The notes beneath the pieces are model-generated. The model had not been told where the DNA came from. It ran no database searches and saw only the letters and a program-made list of their open reading frames with translations. A DNA stretch of 64,000 bases from Davidsoniella eucalypti (taxonomy: Eukaryota; Ascomycota; Sordariomycetes; Microascales; Ceratocystidaceae), in contig RMBW01000011.1 in assembly GCA_004009845.1 (NCBI GenBank), positions 124,001 through 188,000 of the forward strand. The letters are read 5' to 3'. A program made the position numbers and the translations under genes. Shown one piece after another: positions 52,089 to 64,000 of the stretch. Numbering within the stretch: the first letter of the stretch is position 1; every line of letters starts with the position of its first letter.

Positions 52089-55000
52089 GATGGTTGAAGA
52101 AGACAGGGAGAGAGTGGATGGAAGAGAGAGATAGAGAGGCTGGTTGACAAAGTCTCTAGTCAATTCTCGAGTGGCTCAAAGGTAGAAGTATGAAGTAACG
52201 GTAGTCGAGGTGATGTTGAATCGAAATACCAAAATCAAAAGCTATTCGAGCTTAAAGATGCAGAGTAGAAAATGGATGTTAAAAGACGGTTGAGATCGTG
52301 AGTTGAGACCGTATCCCGGGATAAGACGTATTAAAGGGAAAAACGACGAAGTAAATGGAAGCCGGAGATCCGAGATCGATAGTCACTCAGCGGAACAGAT
52401 CTAGACCTTATATTCCAAAGAGCAGCGACAGCCCCAGTAGTTTAGCAGCCCGTTGGATTGCTGCGTGCTTGCTAACTTGGCTTACTGGTATGCCCTGGAA
52501 AGCGGACAGCGCACAATAAGCTTCACGCAGATTAGGCTTGTGCGCAGTGGAAAGGCTACGCTTACGGCGAGTCTAGTATAGACTCCCGAGATAGACACGC
52601 CGGGATTGAGGGGTGTATGTATGAGCTAGTAGTATATGTGTGTGTGGTTATCGCAGCAATAACAGAGATATCTCGGGCAGCTTCTTATCTTCTCGTCGGC
52701 AAAGCACGAAACGACAGCTTCTTAGTAGATACAGGGCGTGGAAAGAAGGGGACGTTCAAGAGAAACAAACTCCCGACACAGCGCACAGAAATAGCGAGAT
52801 ATGCATGAAAGGAAAACACCACTTTGGTAGCAAAAGACGCGATCTGGATGGTCCGCTCGAGTACGTCACGATGTGATGTGACTGGGGCATTTATTGGCAG
52901 GAACCTAGGACGGGAAACGAATAGAGAGCAGGCTCTTAGTGGCAGAAGGTTCGGGAACGGAACTGAAAGTAGCGACTTGGAATGCCATGTACATATATTG
53001 TAGTAGTCGAAACGGTAGCAATATGGCAGACGAAGAGGAAAACAAGGGGAGAAGACGAAGGATGGGTAGGAAGACGACAAACAGACAGACAGTTAGATCT
53101 ATAGGTTGTGATCTTACCTTACATAGAGAAGAGCCTAGGACAGAACCAGGAAGAGCAGGTAAGAAACCATGAACGCAAGAATAAATATAATTTACAGAGC
53201 TGAGTCTAGCAGCAAATAAAGAGAGGCGGATGAGCTGCTTTGGCACAGACTTCCCAGGCAAGAATCTCGGGCAGGATAGCAAATAATTACTAGATATTCA
53301 CTGGCAGTATAAGAAGGTGATATCAGTTTTTGTATTCCGTGTAGTGCCTTTGCTAGTAAAGTGTAAGTAAAACACGTAAAATAGCTATCATAAAAAAGGG
53401 AAAAAAAATGTGGCCAAGCACATCACATCATCCGCGGGGCCTATTGCGAGCCGGGCGCCTACCGTTTTGAGACGCCAGTCCAGTTCCTGGGCTTTCCATA
53501 GCTACAAGGCTTCAGTCAGCAAGAAGAAGGATACACAGCACAAGAGACGGCCGTCCATTACTGGCCTTGACCCCCCATACTAGCTGGCTGTAGTGGCTTC
53601 CTTCGTCGGCAGCCCAACCCGAGTCCAGGATACGTCGGTTCCAAGTGGCTCTGTTATAGGATTCTACGTCTGTTCCGTTCTCACGATCTGACAAGACGAG
53701 AAGGGAGGAAAAAACAGCAAGACGGGAAATAGAGCTACAAGATGCGTATGTCTATCTCAGAGCTTATTTCCGTGGTTGGCTCTAGAAGGGCCATAGTCAA
53801 GGCTTAGGAAGCTGTCCTGTTATTCTACTTAATATTGGCACTTGGGCCATCCATGATTTTTTATTTTGAATATTCGCTCTGCTTTCTCCGCCGACTAAAG
53901 AAAAAATAAAATAAACTAGAATAAAGATAAAGAGCCTTTATTTTTTCCAGGCCTGGCTAATCTCCAGTACGTTGCAGATTCCATCTTGCGGGTTACGCCA
54001 TCGGATGCCGAGTTGACGAGATATCAAGTCATTTTTGCCTTTTTTAATTTAAAATAGGGTTCTCTCTCCGTGGTATTCTCTTACTCCGAATCATTGATAG
54101 ATACGTTGGCTTTTCACCCTTTTCCTATCAAGATACAAGATATATCCACCTCAAGCTCACGGCCGTTCGAATATCCAGAAACTCAACGGCTCATGGGCCA
54201 TATGTAGAAAACATTCACATGCTGTGTTTTAAATACTCTAGAGACGACATGACTTGTCCTGGTTTCTTATTGTTGTTTATTTTCCTGTTGCTGCCCCATC
54301 AGCATGCATTAATACCACGCCAATATCGCCAGTCTGTCAGCCAGCTCAACTGTCCAGATCTCCAGACACGCCATTTCACAAGCTAAAATCAAAAGTATCC
54401 CCTTTCGACGTCGCGATATTGTAAATATATATGAGTGCCGGTGTAGTAGAGCAAGGCACGGCCACGACGAAGAGTCTGTGCAACGGAAAAAAAAAAGAAG
54501 AAAAAAAAAGAAGAAAAAAAAAGGCCTGTAACAATTTGTCTCCCCCCCCCAAGTCCACCGGAATGCCACTGCTATCAGGCCCTGGAAAGGCGTGCTACGT
54601 ACTGCGTGCTACTGCACCGTTCTCCACCTCCCGAAATGGTGTCATCGCAGGCTAATGCGTCCGGGGCACATCTTTCAGGCAGGCCCGTTCTCACAGGGCA
54701 CTGTATATGTGCTATAACAAGCGGAGCTGTAGTGGTAATCACCGTCTTTCGTCTAACGCCCTTCCCATTGATTCTTTCTTGCTTCAAGCAGTAGTATATC
54801 GCCATATATACACTCGTATTGCGTGCTGGCGCACCAACAGGCGATAACTGCACTACACAATCGGACAAATCACAATGCAGGAATTAGCTGCGGTTCCCTA
54901 GGGAAGAAGAAAAACCCCGTAAATTGCGTGATTACAAATGAGAGTTTCCAGAGGCTCGGCCAACTAACAGGGCTTCCCCCTCCAACGACGCTCGTAAGTC

Positions 55001-56701
55001 CGCCGGATTTCGCGCTCAAGCTTGGGCACTGGCTATCAGACTTTTCCTGCGCCGTGCTGCGTGTCGGCCTGCTTTCATTATTATTGCTCTCGATCATAGT
55101 CAGTCATTCGATCAGCCGGCTTTTTCTGGATATGCCGTGGTCAATAACAATACACAGATCTGTTCGAGCCATTACAACAATATACACGCTTCTCGTTTTC
55201 ATAGCTCGTTTCGGCTAATTTCGGTATAGTTATACAATGGCAGGAAATAGCTCTGATATTTTGTCTTCCCTCTGCCTCTGCTTCGAGCACGCCATCGTCC
55301 CGCGGGCGCCTCTTAATCTGGATCTTTTGTCTTGCTAGCCAGTTTCGTCACCGGACAAACGAGGTCACTAGCCTACAGATAGTTAACAGGTTGAGCTAAG
55401 TCGATGCAAGAACCAAGAAGAGAACAAGGGAGCAACTACATATGTATGTAGAGATAAACATGTACAAATACATATACATATCATAGAAAACAAGCCGTCC
55501 TTGTCAGTGGTCTTCGAATTGACCGTCCTCTCTTCTCTTAAGATCGGTACGACGCTAAGTGTAGGTAATCCCCCAATGTGTCCTGGCAGTTAAAGAATTG
55601 TGTGTTTTATTATTTCTTGAATAAATAAAAGAGCACTGCTTCTCGACTTTCTACTTCTTCTACGCTGTGAAATATAGCCAATCACGTGTAAGTGCGGAGA
55701 AATTCTCGGGAACTGTGGAGAAAAAACGCTCCCCTGTTGGTGCTGCCTGTCACTGCCGTTTTTTGCGCCGCCACTGCCTTGCCAGAAAATAAACTCCTGG
55801 CCCAAGCTTCTGGGTAACAACAACAACTGCTCTCTTATTATGAAAGTGGAATATTCTTATTCATATAGAATCCGAAACTTTCCCTTTGCAAAAACTATTA
55901 GCTACTACTATAACGTAAATATCATTCTCACCTCACCACGACCACACGAAACAATTGAACGCGACTACTTCCTGCCTACAGCAATGGAATCAACCTGTAT
56001 AGAAAGCTGAATAACGCTAGCCACCCCAATCACCAAGACTGGCGGATATAGAGGAGAACATCATTGTCCGATTTGCTCTAGACGGGGTGTTTTAGCCCTC
56101 TCAAGGAAGCATATGGGCGACAAATTGAGAGGAAAAAAACATACGGGAGGGGTTTGCAAGATCAGATGGATGAAAAAGCATGCATTTAGAAGAAGAAATC
56201 TGCCAAAATGGCGGTCATCGGCGTAGGCCCAAAACGAAGACAACACGATGTGGTGTGTTTTGTGAGACAGGTCATAACACCTGAAGATGTCAAATGGAAG
56301 TAGCAATATCTTGAGAATAGGTCCCTAGCAGGTATGAATTAATTTACTTTTGTTTTAGTAACGGTAGTCTTGTGATCGTGGTAAAAGTGGCATTCATTGT
56401 AACTTGTTCATCATTTCCAACAGTTAATACAGTATCCTTGTCACCTCTACAACCCTAACCCCAACCCCAACAATACGTGTTCTAGCTAACATCATTTTTA
56501 CCATGAACGGTACTTCTTGATAGTTGCATTTATGTTATTATATGTACATACATAGAGACGCCCTACAAGCAAATATTTGAATGATTGTAATTAGAATTAT
56601 AGTTCTTTGACGTCACACATATGCGTCATTATCTGGTTTTTTGACCTCCATACTTGTACATCTTTATTATCTTCAGCTTCCGCCTTCCATCCATCCGAAC
56701 A
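52089..56701. other. Gene-poor region between the bZIP gene and FCP1
   Basis: The first several hundred bases are the bZIP promoter and leader. No further gene could be supported in 4.6 kb; frames of up to 131 codons (52685-53080, 54823-55218) are unstructured and lack motifs. Landmarks are a C9 run (54542-54550), an A-rich AAGAAG tract at about 54485-54522, and AACCCTAACCCCAACCCCAAC starting at 56451. Confidence 0.55.
56451..56471. repeat. Short telomere-like C-rich tract
   Basis: AACCCTAA followed by CCCCAACCCCAAC resembles one and a half degenerate units of the CCCTAA telomeric repeat. It is far too short to be a telomere. It lies downstream of the FCP1 stop codon. Confidence 0.7.
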
Positions 56702-59122
56702 TCAACTCAGTTCTTGCTGGAGCGCAGCCTCGAGTTCAGCCTCTAGCTCGGCCTCGAGGTCATGCTCTAAGTCCTGTTCCTGTGTTGTCACCGATACAGT
56801 TGCCTCTGTAGAGGCTGACATGATGTTATTCGTTGTGGTGACTTCACTATCGTCTTCTCCGATTGCTACCGGATTGCCAACTGAAGTAACACCCCGCGAC
56901 GTCGTTCCTTTCCTCGGTGCACCTAGCCTTAGCCGCTTGAACATCGGGTGATTGACTGAGGCAGTTGGTGTAGCGCTTTCGCCAGATGATGTTGATGTGA
57001 TGTTCTCAGAATTCTCTTCTTCGGCCTTGCGTTTAAGAGAGGGGGATGACAAAGCCGCAGTTTGTGCTTCGGTAGTCTGTTTGTCCGCCTTTGAATCATC
57101 ATCTGCATTATTAGCATTGCCTGGTGTGCTAGTTTCGTCTTGTTCTTCATCGTCTGAGTCATCGTCAGAGTTTAAAAAGTCGGCAAGCTCATCGTCCGCA
57201 GCTCCCCAATCAAATCCCTTTAGATCGTTGAGAGCTAGCTTATCCTCGCTCTCGTCCAACACATTAGCTTGTTCCTCGCCCGCTTCGGTATCGCTTTTTT
57301 CGTTGGCTTCATCTTCGCCCTCCAGTAGGCCCGTCATAGTGGCGTCCTGATCACCGTCATTTCCTAGCTGTGTTTCACGCTCGTCCGTAATGTCAATGAG
57401 ATATGGTGTTTCATCAACATGCTCCCACCGACTAAAACAGGCCGTGAGCCATTCGGGTCTAACAATCTGGATGTTGGGGATTGACAGAGCCTGACGTAAC
57501 TTTTGAGTTCTACTCCGAGCAGGGTGAACCACAAGATGCGTGACTTTCTCTGTAATTTTAGCGTTCAAGTTTGCGCCGAACTTAACTATCCGAATACCAA
57601 GCTCGGTCTCGAGCACATTAACGTTAGTTGTGACGAGACCGGAGAGGACAATGGTCGTGCCTTTCAAGACTCTCGATTTCTGAGCCTGTAATAGCTCGCC
57701 TATATCTGGTACAGCGTCAAGATTGGCGTCATAATCGTCATCTTCATTACCACCAGAATCGATACGGCAGCGTTGTTGGTCGTATATTTGATAGAAACGC
57801 TTATGAGCAGCGACAAGATTTTGTTCAATGTATTCAAGCTCAATGTCATCGTCTCTTAGTACATGCTGGCGTGCTTCTTGTGCTTCGATTACAGTGGTCG
57901 AAGAATCCTTTGGATTGTCGACTGGAGTACCAGCCTTTTCAAGGTTCTCTTGCATATGGAGGAGTGGGCGATCTTCGATTTGCTTAGTAAGCTCTTTCTC
58001 TTGGTCCATGGCGGCTTGGACTTGTTGTTGCTCTTCCGTCACAGGTGCTGTTGTGCTTTGTGCCGGTTTCACATCTGTAGTTGGTATCGTCGTCGAGGCC
58101 GGATGCGTAGAAACGAGTAAAGCGTCGTTTCGCTTGGGTAGGAAATTTGAGTTGATATCGCCGACGCCCTTAAAAAAGTCGAATGGGACAACTTTGATAA
58201 GATTCTCTTGATCATTAGGCCATACATCAGATCGATCGTCGATGATCATCACCATGTCTGTGCTGTGAGGGAATAACCTATGCAACTCTTTCTGTGTTGA
58301 TCCAGCTTCGTCTCTGCTGATAACACGGTTGCTAAAGTATTTCTTGTTCGGGTCGACTACTTTAGCAACATTGATAGCATATGGGCGAGTACCCATGGTG
58401 TACACATGCATCTCGAATAGCTTCGACATGCGCTCAAGGAAGCCATCCAAGCCACGGCGCTTTTTGATATAGTACCAACAGCCAGAGAGACTATTGTTAG
58501 ATGTGTCGTCTAATTGGAACTTGCCAATATCCTTCAAGCTTTCGTAGTTGGCATTATTTGGGTCGTTGAGCCATTCGCCGACGGTAGGCTCTATACAAGC
58601 ATGGATAATCGTTTGGTCTAGATCGACCACTAGAACTAGTTTTCGTTGCTCCAACAAGCGCAGCTGCCTTCGATTCTCCTCATCTTGGGCCCGACTAGCG
58701 CTAACTTTGAGCGCATTCTGGTCATGAATCATGGCGATGGTGGCGCGTTCGGTATCAGCGTTTTCCTGCGAGTAGTCGACCTCTGTCAAATCCTTGCCAC
58801 AAAGTGCACATAATGACGCGAATTGTACTTCGTGGCTGCATTGCTCCTCGACCTCTAGTGCGGGCTGGTCGCGGCCAATCACTGTGCCTTCACGTATGCG
58901 CCAGCGCTTGAGCTTCCCATCAGCTGGGCTTTCCCAATCGCCGTACGCAATATGTTTCGTGGTTACAGCGTCGCGTATGATATCACCAGATTCCTTGGTG
59001 GTGACGTAGGTGTACTGGAACAAGACTTCGCGTCTCTTTATAGAGTCACCGGGGCGTTTTAGCAGCTTACGCACAGTGATGGGATAGCGCAGTCGCTGAC
59101 CGAGAGGTATATTTTTCGTCAT
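56702..59122 (-). CDS. FCP1: RNA polymerase II CTD phosphatase Fcp1
   Basis: This nuclear phosphatase removes phosphate from Ser residues of the RNA polymerase II C-terminal domain to recycle the enzyme. It is about 806 residues in one exon. The HAD-type active site VVDLDQTIIHA has the catalytic Asp pair at about 167 and 169. It is followed by YIKKRRGLDGFLERMSKLFE and MIIDDRSDVWP, completing the FCPH domain. A BRCT domain lies at about 485-575 (LKGTTIVLSG ... IVRPEWLTACFSRW). The acidic C-terminal tail resembles the TFIIF-binding tail of yeast Fcp1. The open frame extends to 59203 but starts with TTG. The first ATG, MTKNIPLGQRLRYP, is at 59122. A palindromic ATGAGTCAT lies 445 bases upstream. 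Confidence 0.94.
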   Translation of the reverse strand: MTKNIPLGQRLRYPITVRKLLKRPGDSIKRREVLFQYTYVTTKESGDIIRDAVTTKHIAYGDWESPADGKLKRWRIREGTVIGRDQPALEVEEQCSHEVQFASLCALCGKDLTEVDYSQENADTERATIAMIHDQNALKVSASRAQDEENRRQLRLLEQRKLVLVVDLDQTIIHACIEPTVGEWLNDPNNANYESLKDIGKFQLDDTSNNSLSGCWYYIKKRRGLDGFLERMSKLFEMHVYTMGTRPYAINVAKVVDPNKKYFSNRVISRDEAGSTQKELHRLFPHSTDMVMIIDDRSDVWPNDQENLIKVVPFDFFKGVGDINSNFLPKRNDALLVSTHPASTTIPTTDVKPAQSTTAPVTEEQQQVQAAMDQEKELTKQIEDRPLLHMQENLEKAGTPVDNPKDSSTTVIEAQEARQHVLRDDDIELEYIEQNLVAAHKRFYQIYDQQRCRIDSGGNEDDDYDANLDAVPDIGELLQAQKSRVLKGTTIVLSGLVTTNVNVLETELGIRIVKFGANLNAKITEKVTHLVVHPARSRTQKLRQALSIPNIQIVRPEWLTACFSRWEHVDETPYLIDITDERETQLGNDGDQDATMTGLLEGEDEANEKSDTEAGEEQANVLDESEDKLALNDLKGFDWGAADDELADFLNSDDDSDDEEQDETSTPGNANNADDDSKADKQTTEAQTAALSSPSLKRKAEEENSENITSTSSGESATPTASVNHPMFKRLRLGAPRKGTTSRGVTSVGNPVAIGEDDSEVTTTNNIMSASTEATVSVTTQEQDLEHDLEAELEAELEAALQQELS

Positions 59123-60661
59123 TGTGGTCGTCGATGTATGTTTGGAATCTGCGTTTGTGTCGTCGCTTTGCTTAATAACATATGTGGTACGTCGCAAAAT
59201 CAAATCGTTAACGTCGTAACCGTGAGCTTCGTCAATTCTGAGAACGCTACGAAAAGGATATGCTGTCTAGGTGGTGGATTATGATGTCTTGTGATATATT
59301 AGCTTCTGATGGGTTGTATATCGCAACATGAGTGAGGCTTTGTTTGAAGGAACAATTAACAAATGGTTGATACCCGTGATAGGCAAGTTATTTGATTGCA
59401 TGGGAGAAAAAGGCGTACGCGGCGTGTTCATGTGATTGCGAGCGATCAAAGACGATGAAAGAAATCATAAGCCTAGTAGGGCACGCGTCATAGCATGCAC
59501 GATAGTATGAGGTTGAAAGGGTGTAAACTCACATGAACAATAGAGGGTAGTAAGTGGGTTTATTCAATGAGTCATGTAGGCAACAAAGACCCGATTGCCA
59601 TAAGGTTTGTTCGTTGACCGGATGGGAACAATGGCAATAATACTGGCTTTACTTATTGTTATGAGGTTCGAGCTAGTGGCGGTATTGAGCTAGATCGAAT
59701 CGGAAATATAAATGAAGTTGATTCTCGAAACTCTGCGATCGTGATAGATAAAACAAGGCAAGACTGAAAAAGCCTAGAATTGGCATGAAATTTCGTGGCG
59801 TCAAAGTCGCAGAACTTCTTTGATAGCGACTCATATAATAGAGGATGCCTATCAAAATATTAAATGAGTGCAGGAAAAAAATTGGCATGAGATCTCTGGT
59901 CACCATATTTCAATTCCGGAACAGGCAACTACAGGCATGGATGGGCAGAAGCCTGCAAATGCTGTTTGGCAGGTGGCGGAGCTATAGCGCCAAGCTGTCA
60001 GCAGCTGCAAGGAAGGGTGTGTCAGCCTCACGACGTGATAAACATGAGATCTTGTTAGCGAAAACAAAGAGTCTCAGATGTGCTGTAAGTGGTAAACCTA
60101 CGTCTTTTTTTTTTTAGAATTATTTTTTGAGGAAAGGTCTACACGTATGTATTCATTATCAAAGAGGCCTGATTGAAGTTTAGCAATTCATTAATTTACA
60201 AAATCTGCATTATTGTACTACATAGTAATCAATGCTCAATATCAAACTCACGTCTCAAAAACTATTCATTCAATTCCAACATATTATTTGCTTCATAATA
60301 GTGGATAGTCGTGGCAAACATTTCAACATTAAGAATATAGAGTGTTCATGTGATAGACTGTAGATTTTTGATGCAACCATTTGAGTAACTTGTTTCTGTA
60401 GGCTGAATTAAAGTGGAATGTTTAATGGAACGACAGAGTCACAAGGGACTATTATTATATATAGTATACAAATTTGGTAATATTAGGTAGTCTCTCATTA
60501 GGTGATTATTGAGAGTAGATGTGATATATTGGAGTGAAGAGTTAAAATCTAGAAAGTAAATACAAATGAAACACTACCCAATTTTGAGTAACCATCCCTA
60601 ACGCCGTAACACCGTCATGATATCTTATATACAACCGCAAACCTTTTTTGTCCGATACAAA
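59123..60661. other. Spacer between FCP1 and the CCC1-type transporter gene
   Basis: This holds the FCP1 promoter and then the 3' region of the transporter gene. It includes ATGAGTCAT at 59567-59575 and a T run near 60104-60115. From 60120 it is strongly AT-rich. No gene is supported; the frame at 59845-60117 has no motif. Confidence 0.55.
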
Positions 60662-61522
60662 TTATTTAAGGAGCATTGACAATGGCGTATCATCACCAGT
60701 GTAATCAAGGCATCTGACAATGACATAACTGGCACCCGCAGCGGCCATGCCAATAGCTAGTGTCTGGATGGCGCCGTATACGCCCGCTCTCATAGATTTG
60801 ATTGTCATGACGCTCTTGACATAGCCAAAGACAAGCAGCACAAGAACAGTGATGCCAATAGAAACCATGAGGGCCTCTTGAGCGACAGCCATGAAGAAGT
60901 ATGGCAACATAGGAATGATGCCACCAATAAAGTAGCTGAGACCCATGGTGATACCAGATATCCAAGCACGACTAGTGTTAGGCTTATCCATCTTGAGTTC
61001 AAAATCCATCATGAAGCGGACCCAGTGGTCGTGGTTTTTGCACAGCTCGGCCACCATGGGCGAAGCGGCATCGCGGTTGATACCATAGCTAGCCATGATA
61101 CTGAAGATCTCTTCCTTCTCCTCGCGCGGCATGTGTTGAACCTCCCAGTATTCACGCTTCTCCTCTGACATGTAATGGTCGTGTTCCGTGCTTGCAGCTA
61201 GATAAGCACCAAGGCCCATGGAAATCATGCCACTGAAAAGCTCAGCAAGACCACCCATGATAACAAGCTTAGTTGATCCGAGAGATGATAGACCAGCTGT
61301 AAGGGAGAATGGAACAGTGAGTCCATCACTGAATCCAATGATCACATCGCGGAGAATGTCTGAGTTTGAGGAAACACTCTCGGAGTGTAGGGTACTGGTT
61401 TCAGATGGCGCATTGGAGGAAGAGACCCGAGTTAGAGAAGCACCGGCGTCGTATTCGCCGCTTTCAATATCGCCTTGCGTAGTAGTAGCGCTGAGGAGGG
61501 GAGATTGCTCGGTGGGCAACAT
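60662..61522 (-). CDS. CCC1: CCC1/VIT-family vacuolar iron/manganese transporter
   Basis: This vacuolar membrane transporter of 286 residues moves cytosolic Fe2+ and/or Mn2+ into the vacuole and protects from metal toxicity. The N-terminal 55 residues are Ser/Thr-rich and cytosolic. DVIIGFSDGLTVPFSLTAGL is the conserved first membrane segment with its metal-path Asp. MGGLAELFSGMISMGLGAYL is segment 2 with Glu and Met residues on the path. The acidic cytosolic helical domain (EKREYWEVQHMPREEKEEI ... PMVAELCKNHD) matches the metal-binding insertion. Three further membrane segments follow, giving the usual five. No intron. A CCAAT box at 61956-61960 lies about 435 bases upstream; iron regulation through CCAAT-binding HapX is known for such genes but cannot be shown here. 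Confidence 0.93.
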   Translation of the reverse strand: MLPTEQSPLLSATTTQGDIESGEYDAGASLTRVSSSNAPSETSTLHSESVSSNSDILRDVIIGFSDGLTVPFSLTAGLSSLGSTKLVIMGGLAELFSGMISMGLGAYLAASTEHDHYMSEEKREYWEVQHMPREEKEEIFSIMASYGINRDAASPMVAELCKNHDHWVRFMMDFELKMDKPNTSRAWISGITMGLSYFIGGIIPMLPYFFMAVAQEALMVSIGITVLVLLVFGYVKSVMTIKSMRAGVYGAIQTLAIGMAAAGASYVIVRCLDYTGDDTPLSMLLK

Positions 61523-64000
61523 TTTGGTCTACTTTATACTGGATAGAAATGTAGTAAGGTGCTAGTTAGGAGGGATTTGTGTGGAGAGAATGACGAAGTT
61601 TAATATAGAAAAATCAAGAAAATAATATTATAGATGCAACATTATGGGTGAGGTTGATTACCGAAGAACATATAACGATACTAAAGCGGCGGAGCACCGT
61701 CCTCTTTATATTTACATGGTTAGAACAAGACAAAGACCTAAAGTATAAAACATATGGGAAACGGCACCATGCACGACAGTTCTTCAGCACCGTGCTTGCT
61801 ATCGGACAAAGAAACACTAACCCCGGGGGCGATAGAGCATGATACAGCATTGTCAATTATTGTTAAGGACTAGCGATTTTCTTGTTAGGAGACAACTAGT
61901 GTACGCTAGGACACAACTTGAAGTTCGGCAAAAAATGGGTCTTTTGATGGCTCGGCCAATCATTGCGCCTATATTACCAAGATTTGACAATCATCGGCAT
62001 GGATCTTTGCTTGTGAGACAAGGCAGCTGTGATATTGAGCAGCATGAAGGGGGGTTCATTTTGCGTTTTTTTTCGGTATTTCCTTGTCGACGCTCACACT
62101 CGTTGCTGGGGAATTCTTAATGGATTCATAGATGCTTCGATTTGTAAGATTTCGAAGGCCAAATTTTCTTAACCGGCATAAGGGGTACGCTAGGATCTTG
62201 GTTGGTCCTGGCAGGGAAACAGGCTAGGCTTCTTGGTGACGAAAGATTGAAATCTGGGGACTCGGTAATGACAATATTTGAGAGAAAAGTCTGCCATACA
62301 ACTTCCAGCAGCGAATAGTGACGTTTCTTCGTCAGAAGTTTTTTTTTTTCGGCTAGGCGAGGAAACATGAGAGGTTGTGTACTCTTGAACAACACAAACA
62401 CACTAACGCTCTAGTTAACTCTATAATCTTATTTAATAAGTAACTAGCATTCTCAAAGTTTTCTTCCCTTCACTACTACCGGAAAAAAGCATCATCCTTT
62501 CGAACTTGTAAGTTACTGTTTTAGTTTCACTGTACACAAATGGCCAGACATTGATTGGCTCATTTGACCCTTGTAGTGTAGTCTCATCATGAAATTTATG
62601 ATCCTTTGAGCTTTACTCAACAAGATTGAATTTTCACCCAAGGTCCCAATCATAACTATGCATATGGTGTATAGTCCAGATTCATATCTTCAAGTTAGAA
62701 ACTAACTGTTTTTAGTCTTGTTGTTAATACCTATATTGTATTTGGCGTCTTGTACAGATAGAATCGAAAACAAATCAAGTACTACTACATGAACATAGGG
62801 AATCGCAGCTCTAACGTTTCCATGTGCCAACGTCAAGGATTTGAGGTTGTAATACGCAGGAATGGCAAAAAACATGGCTCGTCGCTGTAGAGAGGTAGGC
62901 TGCCCATTTTGCCTTACATTGTATTATAATGTTATTTCAGGACCGATATCCTAGATACCAAGACATTGCATATCAAAATATGTAGCTCTATCAGTCCCTC
63001 ACGGCACATAAAGTAAAAAACGTGTCTATGCGAGATACAGTTGTAGAGATAGTGGCTACATGGGCTAGAGTATGGGGTATGTCCTGGTAAGGGGCTCACA
63101 GTTGTTCATTATGCATCTGCAAGTTACATATTCAGAGAACTTGATGAAATGAATGATCATGCTACTCTAGTTTACACATTCTTTGACTTGTATGAATACT
63201 GACATGGACGAATATTAAAGTTTCTACTAATGATACCACCTGAACATCATAACTAGTAGTTCACTATGTGACATCATTCAACTTACTATGAGCCATACAA
63301 GACGAGCAACTCTCTTAATCAGTTGGGTACGATCAGTTTACGGCCAGAATTTATGTCCATACCTAAAATCTGTAGAACTGTAATGCATCTTTGCTTGACG
63401 GGCCCCATAACCATAGTTGTACATTTGAGTTCTCAAATATTCGAGATTTCTTCATAGAAATCAATGCTAAAATGAGAAATAAATTTCCTCATTCGCTCAA
63501 GCTTGACCATTGAATTTGGTGTAATTTACATAGTTCAACTTTAGTTATATTTATTTCTTCTCTATAGTAAAGTCATTTTCTTTTTTATACCAAAATCTAC
63601 ATGTATTCGCCTGCTAAATTTGTATATGGAGTCTGTAAAAATAGCTTGGCCAATGGAAGCATAAGACTGATATCACTAAAGCAATTCAACCCTAAATCCT
63701 ATGGTGGTACGTTACGTGAAATATTGAGAAAATACTTATGGAATGTAGCACTTAAAAGAACATAGGTATACGGAGTAACTAAGGATTGCCGAGTCTATAC
63801 GTGATTATAAAACTATTATATTTTGTACTACACTTTTGGTGACCTGATTCAGGTAATTTCTGGCCAAAGTCCTGTGAACTGCTCGATATCTTCTAGAATA
63901 TATTGAATGGGTGTGATACAAGTCACTTCTGACTGAGTCTGGCCATGTCGATTGATTGGCCTACCCATCCAAGATATCACCGACGCCGCCTTCAGGATTG
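61523..64000. other. AT-rich region to the window edge
   Basis: The first part is the promoter of the CCC1-type gene. Beyond about 62400 the sequence is AT-rich with no frame above about 60 codons. I see no gene, RNA or element here. Confidence 0.55.

Noticed and set aside
54823..55218. 131-codon plus-strand frame with a hydrophobic stretch
   Set aside because: It has no recognisable motif, atypical codon use and no homologous pattern I can name; it is probably chance.

Overview
The window looks like nuclear DNA from a filamentous ascomycete (Pezizomycotina). The protein-coding genes are interrupted by short introns of roughly 56-104 nt. These have GTAAGT-like donors and, in several cases, readable TACTAAC/CTAAC branch points. 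The gene families also fit: a TOK-type outward-rectifying K+ channel, the autophagy-related sterol glucosyltransferase Atg26, a GPI-anchored Ser/Thr-rich wall protein with the Cys repeat common in mould adhesins, a DUF1857 protein, a sedoheptulose-bisphosphatase-like FBPase and a fungal-specific transcription factor. Isolated TTAGGGTT octamers fit a TTAGGG-telomere fungus. A closer placement would be a guess. I reconstructed exon structures by hand; coordinates for spliced genes span all exons and the junctions are given in the evidence.

Layout. 1-2.9 kb: an adenine deaminase (Aah1 type) tail-to-tail with a Dal5/allantoate-type MFS anion permease. 2.9-12.3 kb: a long AT-rich gene-poor stretch with one degraded non-LTR retrotransposon RNase H relic near 6.4-6.7 kb. 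12.3-14.4 kb: a GPI-anchored Ser/Thr-rich wall protein. 15.0-21.4 kb: a divergent lactose-permease-like and LacZ-type (GH2) beta-galactosidase pair, the same arrangement as LAC12-LAC4 of Kluyveromyces. 21.5-25.3 kb: an SBPase/FBPase-family sugar bisphosphatase and a fungal-specific transcription factor. 26.4-28.1 kb: a doubtful small membrane protein and a basic PPxY protein. 29.6-32.0 kb: the TOK channel. 32.8-33.4 kb: a DUF1857 protein. 33.4-38.6 kb: gene-poor. 38.6-39.7 kb: an unrecognised low-complexity protein. 40.6-45.3 kb: ATG26. 47.6-50.9 kb: a divergent CMR1 (WD40) and Mtf2-like mitochondrial protein pair. 51.7-52.1 kb: a short CYS3/MetR-like bZIP. 52.1-56.7 kb: gene-poor. 56.7-59.1 kb: the RNA polymerase II CTD phosphatase FCP1. 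60.7-61.5 kb: a CCC1/VIT-family vacuolar iron/manganese transporter. 61.5-64 kb: AT-rich with no gene seen.

How they may work together. The clearest module is the lactose pair: uptake by the permease, hydrolysis by the cytosolic beta-galactosidase, and a 1.3 kb shared promoter. A sugar-phosphate phosphatase and a transcription factor sit immediately downstream and could be functional partners, but that link is inference. Aah1 and the Dal5-type permease may both serve nitrogen or purine salvage. The other genes are ordinary housekeeping genes with no evident common pathway.
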